14,262 bases of DNA from the NCBI GenBank assembly GCA_937891725.1, contig CALAHL010000274.1:1-14262 (forward strand). Reading direction: 5' to 3'. The position numbers were made by a program, and so were the translations under genes. The notes beneath the pieces are model-generated. The model was not told where the DNA came from. It made no database searches and saw nothing but the letters and a program-made list of their open reading frames with translations. Numbering within the stretch: position 1 is the stretch's first letter; the number at the start of each line of letters is the position of its first letter. Origin of the DNA: an uncultured Rhodospirillaceae bacterium (GTDB taxonomy: Bacteria; Pseudomonadota; Alphaproteobacteria; Thalassobaculales; Thalassobaculaceae). Shown piece after piece: positions 5,101-10,953 of this stretch.

Positions 5101-7788
5101 ATGACCAAACGCATGCTGATCGACTCCACCCACCCGGAAGAGACCCGGGTCGTGGTGGTCGACGGAAACCGCCTGGACGACTTTGACTTCGAGAGTGCCT
5201 CCAAGCAGCAACTCAAAGGTAATATTTATCTTGCGCGGGTGACGCGGGTAGAACCGTCGCTGCAGGCCGCCTTTGTCGAGTACGGCGGAAACCGCCACGG
5301 ATTCCTGGCATTTTCCGAAATCCATCCGGACTATTATCGGATTCCAATCGAAGATCGTGAGGCTCTGCTCGCCGAAGAGCGGGAGCGCAATGCCGAGCAT
5401 GACGACGATGACGATCACGACGAGGGTTCGGACGGCGATTTGGAGGGTTCTGGTGACGAGCCTGTTGAGGCGGTCTCCGAGGATGGCGAAGGCGAGTCCG
5501 ACGGCGAGACGAGCGAGCGGCGTCCACGGCGAGCGCGTTCGGAAAGCATCGGCGGCGCCGATTCGATTGACGAGGTTCCCCGGAAACGTCGGGCACCGAA
5601 CCGCCGGTACAAGATTCAGGAAGTGGTGGCCCGGCGCCAGATCATGCTGGTCCAGGTCGTCAAGGAGGAGCGCGGGAACAAGGGCGCCGCTCTGACGACC
5701 TACCTCTCGCTTGCCGGACGTTACTGTGTCCTGATGCCGAACACTGCGCGCGGCGGCGGCGTCAGCCGTAAGATCACCAGCGCGGGTGACCGCAAACGTT
5801 TGAAGACCGTGGTCGAAGGCCTGGATGTCCCCGAGGGCATGGCCGTCATCGTCCGCACCGCCGGCAGCGAGCGGACCAAGTCGGAAATCAAGCGCGACTA
5901 CGAATACCTGCTGCGCCTTTGGGACGACATCCGCGAAACGACCTTGAACTCGTCCGCGCCCTGTCTGATCCACGAGGAAGGCAATCTGATCAAGCGATCG
6001 ATCCGGGATCTGTACACCCGAGACCTCGACGAGGTTCTGGTGGACGGCGAGGAAGGTTACAAGATCGCCAAGTCCTTCATGCGAACCCTGATTCCAAGCC
6101 ATGCAAAGCGGGTTCAGCCCTACCGCGACACCCATGTTCCGTTGTTCCATAAATATCAGGTGGAAAGCCAGCTTGACGCGATCCACAGCGCACAGATCGA
6201 ATTGAAGTCAGGTGGGTACATCGTGCTCAACCAGACCGAAGCGCTGGTTGCGATCGACGTGAACTCCGGTCGCTCCACCAGCGAGCGAAACATCGAAGAG
6301 ACCGCGACAAAGACCAATTTGGAAGCGGCGACCGAGATTGCCCGCCAACTGCGTCTGCGGGATCTTGCAGGCCTGATCGTGATCGATTTCATCGATATGG
6401 AGGAGAGCCGGAACCAGCATGCGGTCGAGCGCCGCATGAAAGAGGCCATGAAATCCGACCGGGCCCGCATCCAGATCGGTCGGATCAGCCATTTCGGCCT
6501 GATGGAGCTGTCTCGTCAGCGACTGCGTCCATCCCTATTCGAGACCAGCACGATGGTCTGCCCGCACTGTAAGGGGAATGGGTTCATTCGCTCGATCGAA
6601 TCCACCGCATTGCACATTCTGCGGGCGATCGAAGAAGAAGGCATGCGCAACCGGTCTGCCGAGATCTCGATCAAGGTCGCAGCCGGAGTGGCGCTCTATA
6701 TTCTCAACCAGATGCGCGAGCGCCTGGCGGATATCGAAGCCCGCTACGGCTTCCGCGTGTTCCTCGAAAGCGACGAGAGCTTGGTCCCGCCTGATCACAA
6801 GCTTGATAAGACCCGGCCGAAGACTGCGGAAGAACGTCAGGCGTTCCAGGACGGTCTGAGCCAGTTGAAGCCAATCGAGATCGAAGACGAACCCGACATC
6901 GAGGACGAGGAAGACGACGACGAGGCGGAAGCCGAAGTCCAGACCACTGCCCGTGACAGCGGTCGAAAGCCCGAGCCGCAATCTGACGAGGACGATGACA
7001 GCCCTGCCGGTCGCCGGCGGCGGCGGCGGCGCGTTGGGCGGCGGCGCGGGGGCGCTGATCGCGGAACCGAATCTGACGGGTCCCAGGACGAACCACTCCC
7101 GCAAACCCAAACCACATCCTCCGAGGATGATGACGAGGATGGCGAGGAAACCGCCAATCAGGACGGCGCACGGGCTGAATCGGACGATGATGAAGACGGT
7201 CAGCAGCGCAAACGGCGCCGGCGTGGTCGTCGGGGTGGCCGTCGCAGATCCCGCCGCCGTGACGACGAGCAGGGTGGCGAGAATCAGGACGGCGAGTCTC
7301 AAGACTCCGGCGAGATCGAGGGCTCCGGCGACGATGCGTCGACGGACAAGCCTCAGAATATCGAGCCGCAGGTCGCTGCCGACGCAGCGGAAGCCGCACC
7401 TTTGGAGACTGCTGCCGCCGAAGCGTCCGCACCGGAAGCCGTCGCTGCGCTCGTGGCGGAAATCACGCCGGAGCACGAAGCCGAGCCGGTTCCTGAAAAG
7501 CCGAAGCGGCCCCGTCGCAGGACCAAGAAGGTGATTGAGGCGGAAGCAGCCGAGGCGAAGGCGGCCGAAGAGGCAGCCGCCGCAGAAGCGGCCGCGACCG
7601 CTGAGCCGGCACCGGAGCAGGCGATCACCGGCCAATCCGGAGCTGACGAAACGATATCCGAGGATCCCGGTGCAGAGGACAGCCCGGACGCCCAGGCGAC
7701 CACGGACGAACCGACAAATCCGGCAATCCTGGTCCAGAAAATCGACGGGCCGACCGAGAAACCCAAAAAGGGTTGGTGGCGCCGCTAA
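5101..7788 (+). CDS. rne: Ribonuclease E, degradosome scaffold
   Basis: RNase E is the membrane-proximal endoribonuclease that starts mRNA decay, processes rRNA and tRNA precursors, and scaffolds the degradosome. The 895-residue protein starts MTKRMLIDSTHPEETRVVVV, usual for alphaproteobacteria. The frame is open back to 5017, but that extension is unlike the family. An S1 domain spans about 38-255. It is split by a highly acidic, then basic, insert (about 97-170) typical of alphaproteobacterial RNase E. The DNase I-like subdomain has D386 (AIDVNSG) and D429 (VIDFIDM). Their spacing of 43 equals E. coli D303/D346. The zinc-link is CPHC (C487, C490). After about residue 590 the chain is disordered, with acidic runs, three Arg-rich tracts (638-650, 703-720, 801-810) suited to RNA or helicase binding, an Ala/Glu-rich part, and a terminal GWWRR. 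The GWW (891-893) matches the PNPase-docking motif known from Caulobacter. The ribosome-binding site is weak (AGAG about 12 bases upstream). Confidence 0.97.
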   Translation: MTKRMLIDSTHPEETRVVVVDGNRLDDFDFESASKQQLKGNIYLARVTRVEPSLQAAFVEYGGNRHGFLAFSEIHPDYYRIPIEDREALLAEERERNAEHDDDDDHDEGSDGDLEGSGDEPVEAVSEDGEGESDGETSERRPRRARSESIGGADSIDEVPRKRRAPNRRYKIQEVVARRQIMLVQVVKEERGNKGAALTTYLSLAGRYCVLMPNTARGGGVSRKITSAGDRKRLKTVVEGLDVPEGMAVIVRTAGSERTKSEIKRDYEYLLRLWDDIRETTLNSSAPCLIHEEGNLIKRSIRDLYTRDLDEVLVDGEEGYKIAKSFMRTLIPSHAKRVQPYRDTHVPLFHKYQVESQLDAIHSAQIELKSGGYIVLNQTEALVAIDVNSGRSTSERNIEETATKTNLEAATEIARQLRLRDLAGLIVIDFIDMEESRNQHAVERRMKEAMKSDRARIQIGRISHFGLMELSRQRLRPSLFETSTMVCPHCKGNGFIRSIESTALHILRAIEEEGMRNRSAEISIKVAAGVALYILNQMRERLADIEARYGFRVFLESDESLVPPDHKLDKTRPKTAEERQAFQDGLSQLKPIEIEDEPDIEDEEDDDEAEAEVQTTARDSGRKPEPQSDEDDDSPAGRRRRRRRVGRRRGGADRGTESDGSQDEPLPQTQTTSSEDDDEDGEETANQDGARAESDDDEDGQQRKRRRRGRRGGRRRSRRRDDEQGGENQDGESQDSGEIEGSGDDASTDKPQNIEPQVAADAAEAAPLETAAAEASAPEAVAALVAEITPEHEAEPVPEKPKRPRRRTKKVIEAEAAEAKAAEEAAAAEAAATAEPAPEQAITGQSGADETISEDPGAEDSPDAQATTDEPTNPAILVQKIDGPTEKPKKGWWRR
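7012..7032 (+). repeat. (CGG)5 triplet tract inside rne
   Basis: Five consecutive CGG codons (7015-7029), flanked by CGC codons, encode an unbroken run of seven arginines (residues 638-644) in the disordered RNA-binding part of RNase E. Gain or loss of units would stay in frame and only change the number of arginines, so the tract could vary between strains. Confidence 0.7.
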
Positions 7789-7816
7789 GCCGGACCGTAA
7801 ACAACGAGGTCACAAT

Positions 7817-7848
7817 GATGCCGCCGGGGAACGCCTCTCGGCGGCATC
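7817..7848 (+). terminator. Candidate terminator hairpin after rne
   Basis: GATGCCGCCG (7817-7826) pairs perfectly with CGGCGGCATC (7839-7848) around a 12-base loop, 28 bases after the rne stop. No T-run follows (GTCATATC), so it is not a classical intrinsic terminator. It may stop transcription weakly or protect the 3' end. It separates rne from the dioxygenase gene. Confidence 0.6.
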
Positions 7849-7917
7849 GTCATATCTGGCGCCCGCCGTTGCGACTGAGTAGTGTTTTGAAATGCTTCCT
7901 GCCCGAGGAGATCCGAG

Positions 7918-8730
7918 ATGGCACGCCCTGACGCTGTAACCGACGACGTGATCGCAGATTTCAAACGCGACGGTGCCGTGAAATTGAAAGGCCTGCTCTC
8001 CCCGGACTGGATCGCCGCCCTGCGCGATGGTGTCGAGCGCAACATCAGCGAACCGGGTCCTTATGCGAAGCGCTACACCCCGGACGGCAAGGACGGGTTC
8101 TTTTTCGGCGACTACTGCAATTGGCGCCGCATTCCGGAGTATGAAGACACCCTCAAGAATTCGCCCGCGCCTGATGCCGCAGCCACTCTGATGAATTCGG
8201 AGAAGGTGGTTTTGTTCCACGAGCACGTGCTGGTCAAGGAACCGCGAACCGCAGAACGGACGCCCTGGCACCATGACCAGCCTTACTATTGCGTCGAGGG
8301 CACCCAGACCTGCTCGCTCTGGATTCCGCTTGATCCGGTGCGGCGGGAGGTCTGCGTCGAGTTCGTGGCCGGGTCGCACCTCTGGGGCAAGCAATTCATG
8401 CCTGCCAAGTTCAATGCGGATCAACGGTACGAACGGGCCCCGAATGAACTTGAACCGGTCCCGGATATCGAAGCGGAGCGGGAATCCCACAGCCTGCTGT
8501 CCTGGGACATGGAGCCTGGGGATGCGATCGCGTTCTCGTTCCTCACTCTACATGGGGCACCCGGCAACAGCGACGGCGGCACCCGCAGGCGCGCCTTTGC
8601 CGCCCGATATGTCGGGGACGATGCGGTCTATGTGAAACGTCCGGGCGAAGTGTCCCCGCCGTTCCCCAATGTGCGTCTGGAACATGGTACGCCCCTGCGC
8701 GGCGAAGACTTTCCGGTGGTGCGCGGCTGA
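7918..8730 (+). CDS. Phytanoyl-CoA dioxygenase (PhyH) family protein
   Basis: This is a non-haem Fe(II)/2-oxoglutarate oxygenase fold of 270 residues. Members hydroxylate varied small molecules, so the true substrate is unknown and 'phytanoyl-CoA' is only the family name. The iron ligands are visible as H118 and D120 in WHHDQPYY and the distal H212 in TLHGAPGN. The Arg cluster R223-R225 should bind the 2-oxoglutarate carboxylate (family knowledge). Y123, Y124 and the SLWIPLDPV strand (133-141) are typical of the family. There is no signal peptide, so it is cytoplasmic. AGGAGA lies about 6 bases before the ATG. The stop overlaps the start of the MFS gene by one base (TGATG), so the two are translationally coupled. 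This suggests the transporter moves the substrate or product of the oxygenase. Confidence 0.9.
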   Translation: MARPDAVTDDVIADFKRDGAVKLKGLLSPDWIAALRDGVERNISEPGPYAKRYTPDGKDGFFFGDYCNWRRIPEYEDTLKNSPAPDAAATLMNSEKVVLFHEHVLVKEPRTAERTPWHHDQPYYCVEGTQTCSLWIPLDPVRREVCVEFVAGSHLWGKQFMPAKFNADQRYERAPNELEPVPDIEAERESHSLLSWDMEPGDAIAFSFLTLHGAPGNSDGGTRRRAFAARYVGDDAVYVKRPGEVSPPFPNVRLEHGTPLRGEDFPVVRG

Positions 8731-9995
8731 TGCCGCAACCAGCAGCTTCTGAGACGCCAGCCGACTTAAATGCGAAAGCCCTGTCCCGGATGCTTCTGGT
8801 CTTGGGGCTGTTTTTCATCTGCGTGCAGGTCAACCGGTCTGCCGGTGGTGTGCTCGCGAACTACCTGGACACCAATCGCGGACTGAGCCCGACAGATATC
8901 GGAGCGATCTCCGGCGCGATGTTCTTTGCAGCAGCCGCAGCTCAACTGCCGACCGGTTTGCTGTTCGATCGGATCGGGGCCCGGTTGACGTTGGTCTGCA
9001 TGTCGCTGATTTCGGTGGCCGGCATGACGGTGTTCGCGCTTGCCGAAACTTCACCTTTGCTGGCCTCGGGACGATTCCTGATCGGGTTCGGTCATGGCGG
9101 TGTGATCAGCGGGGTTTATCTGTTGGCAATGGGCTGGTCGACGCCTGAAGTCACCGCGCGATCGACCGCTGCCCTGGTCGGGATCGGCGGTGGCATCGGC
9201 GGCGTTCTGGCGACCACGCCGCTCGCGCTTTCCATGGATGCTTTCGGTCTCAGCGGGACGTTCCTGGTGCTCGCCGCAATCACACTGGCCACCACGCTGG
9301 CAATCTTCCTGCTGGTGCGGGATCGGCCATCGGACCTGAATGGTGGACCGCCACCGGAGCCGGAGACCCTCGCCCAATCGCTCGCCGGCCTGATCGGCGT
9401 GCTCGGCATGCCGCAGCTGCGACGGCTGTTTGTCATGGGAATCTGCTTTTCCGCCCCCTTCATGACCATCGGCGGGTTGTGGGCAGGACCATACTTCCGG
9501 GATGTCCAGCACATGAACGCTGAAAGCGCATCCTTCATGCTGTTGTTGCTGGTGGTGGCCCTGCATGTCGGGACCTATGCCTACGGCCCGCTGATCGGCC
9601 GGGTTCCGTCCCGCAAAGCCCTGATCCTTGGTGGGGTGACCGTCGAGGTGCTTTGTCTGTCGGTATTGGCGGCCTGGCCGACCGCACCTCTGGCGATTGC
9701 AGTTGGTGTGCTGTTCCTGTTTGGCTGTGCCGCCCCCTTCTACGTGGCCCTGGCCGCGCACGCTCGCGCCTTCGTGCCGGCCGGACGGGTCGGACGGCTC
9801 CTGACTTCGATCAACCTAATGGGACTGACCGGCATCTTCCTGATGCAGATGGCGACGGGAGCCGTGATCGACGCCGTCGACGCCGCAGGCGGTCCGCCGG
9901 AACTCGGCTACCGGCTGGTTTTCCTCAGCGTGATCGCGCTCCTGGTGATCACGGGTCTGATCTATGTGAAGCAACCCGAGAGCCCCTCCACATAG
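8730..9995 (+). CDS. Major facilitator superfamily transporter
   Basis: This 421-residue inner-membrane protein has about 12 hydrophobic segments. Approximate positions are 20-38, 56-77, 85-104, 109-134, 146-168, 174-196, 233-254, 266-290, 297-315, 319-344, 360-382 and 395-413. They form two six-helix halves joined by a Pro-rich loop (about 197-225). The MFS motif A between helices 2 and 3 reads GLLFDRIGAR (76-85), with D80, R81 and R85 present. The substrate cannot be deduced; the architecture suits a proton-coupled importer or exporter of a small polar compound. It starts inside the stop codon of the PhyH-family gene (TGATG) and depends on its translation, since no separate strong ribosome-binding site is evident. 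The next gene is convergent and ends 10 bases away; no clear terminator stands between them. Confidence 0.9.
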   Translation: MPQPAASETPADLNAKALSRMLLVLGLFFICVQVNRSAGGVLANYLDTNRGLSPTDIGAISGAMFFAAAAAQLPTGLLFDRIGARLTLVCMSLISVAGMTVFALAETSPLLASGRFLIGFGHGGVISGVYLLAMGWSTPEVTARSTAALVGIGGGIGGVLATTPLALSMDAFGLSGTFLVLAAITLATTLAIFLLVRDRPSDLNGGPPPEPETLAQSLAGLIGVLGMPQLRRLFVMGICFSAPFMTIGGLWAGPYFRDVQHMNAESASFMLLLLVVALHVGTYAYGPLIGRVPSRKALILGGVTVEVLCLSVLAAWPTAPLAIAVGVLFLFGCAAPFYVALAAHARAFVPAGRVGRLLTSINLMGLTGIFLMQMATGAVIDAVDAAGGPPELGYRLVFLSVIALLVITGLIYVKQPESPST

Positions 9996-10005
9996 GACCC
10001 CACAT

Positions 10006-10770
10006 TCAGTTCGACGCAGACTTCCGTGCCGACTCGATCAAGGCGACCAGTTGGTCGTGGTTGACCGCCCCGGGGATCAGTTGCCCGTCTATGGTGAATG
10101 CGGGCGTTCCCTCAATGCTGAGCGCCTTGGCCAACTCATAGGTCTGAGAAATTTGCGCCTGAACCTCACCGGAATTCATGTCCTTGACCAACTGCTTCAT
10201 GTCGAGCCCGGCCTCGTTGGCGACCTGCATGATCACCTGCTCGTTCAGGCGGCCGCGATAGTTCAGCAGGGCGGTATGGAATTCAAGGTATCTTCCCTGC
10301 CGGTCCGCCGCCAATGATGCCCGCGCGGCAATGACAGACGCGTCCCCTAGGATCGGAAATTCCTTCATCACCACTCGTACGTCCGAATTGTCCTTCAGCA
10401 TCGCCTGCAACGGTCCCAACATCGATTTGCAGTAGCCGCACTGGTAGTCGAAGAACTCGACCAATGTGACGGTTCCATCCGGGTTTCCGAGGACAGGGTC
10501 ATCGGGATTGCGTTCGAGCGCGTCTCGTTTATCGACCAACGCAGCTTTCGCTAGCGCATCTTCTTCGGCCTTTTTGCGGGCCTGCATGATCGCAACGGAT
10601 TCAAGAATAATATCAGGGTTCTGCAATATGTAGTCCCGCACAATCTCCCGAATTTCGTCTTGCTGCTGAGGTGTGAAATCCGATTTGGCGTCCTGCGCGT
10701 ATGCGGGGAGCACCATCATACCTAGCGCAACCGTAGAAAATCTCAGGCCTTGATGATTAAAGAACGGCAT
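10006..10770 (-). CDS. DsbA-family periplasmic thiol-disulfide protein (ScsC-like)
   Basis: A 254-residue exported oxidoreductase that forms or shuffles disulfides in periplasmic proteins. The signal peptide is residues 1-25 (LPAYA then QD). An N-terminal helical segment (about 30-85, with NPDIILESVAIMQ) matches the ScsC N-terminal type, which makes oligomers in some relatives. The thioredoxin-fold catalytic domain (about 100-250) carries C111-G-Y-C114 and the cis-Pro loop GTPAF (P223). CGYC is also the active site of the isomerase DsbC, whereas E. coli DsbA has CPHC. Isomerase or reductase activity is therefore as likely as oxidase activity. AGAGG 4 bases before the ATG supports the start. 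No membrane partner (ScsB/DsbD-like) is in the window. It is divergent from the Amt-histidine kinase gene across 183 bases. Confidence 0.9.
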   Translation of the reverse strand: MPFFNHQGLRFSTVALGMMVLPAYAQDAKSDFTPQQQDEIREIVRDYILQNPDIILESVAIMQARKKAEEDALAKAALVDKRDALERNPDDPVLGNPDGTVTLVEFFDYQCGYCKSMLGPLQAMLKDNSDVRVVMKEFPILGDASVIAARASLAADRQGRYLEFHTALLNYRGRLNEQVIMQVANEAGLDMKQLVKDMNSGEVQAQISQTYELAKALSIEGTPAFTIDGQLIPGAVNHDQLVALIESARKSASN

Positions 10771-10801
10771 TCAACCTCTCCAAGCTTGCGAATTTTGGTA
10801 A

Positions 10802-10829
10802 ATTAGACATCAATAACGCTTCGATTCAA
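10802..10829 (-). promoter_or_regulatory. Sigma70-type promoter of the DsbA-family gene
   Basis: On the minus strand, TTGAAT (10829-10824) and TCTAAT (10807-10802) are separated by 16 bases. They match the consensus hexamers at 4/6 and 5/6. The predicted start of transcription near 10795 leaves a leader of about 25 bases containing the AGAGG ribosome-binding site. Confidence 0.45.
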
Positions 10830-10866
10830 AATGACGATTCCGTGGGGGCGTCTCAAAATCAGGCTC

Positions 10867-10889
10867 GGCAGAGCACAATGCAGTCTGCC
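10867..10889 (+). promoter_or_regulatory. Hairpin or dyad upstream of the Amt-histidine kinase gene
   Basis: GGCAGA (10867-10872) and TCTGCC (10884-10889) are exact complements. Inside them, GCA (10873-10875) pairs with TGC (10879-10881) around a CAA loop, leaving a two-base AG bulge. The element lies 64 bases before the chosen ATG. It could be an operator or an mRNA leader stem; neither can be preferred. Confidence 0.35.
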
Positions 10890-10953
10890 AAGTAAATTTC
10901 CTAACGTGTCACTCGGCACGCTGATAGATACGCATCGAAAGAGAGCCAAGAAG

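Noticed and set aside
4509..5186. 225-codon open frame running into the rne start
   Set aside because: It begins with TTG without a ribosome-binding site, is Arg/Pro/Ser-rich, crosses the leader hairpins and overlaps rne in another frame. No domain was recognised.
5038..6186. 382-codon open frame antisense to rne
   Set aside because: It lies opposite the highly conserved catalytic part of rne, has no family resemblance, and is explained by the high GC content and codon bias of the sense strand.
6535..7635. 366-codon open frame antisense to rne
   Set aside because: It mirrors the Asp/Glu/Arg-rich low-complexity tail of RNase E. The Val/Leu/Gly/Arg-rich translation is an artefact of that composition.
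10867..10881. Sigma54 promoter before the Amt-kinase gene
   Set aside because: The GG and GC dinucleotides are separated by 11 bases rather than the required 10, and the rest of the consensus is poor.
10831..10953. Longer Amt-kinase N-terminus from ATG 10831
   Set aside because: The 41 added residues are basic, unlike Amt N-termini, and lack a ribosome-binding site. They also overlap the stem at 10867-10889.
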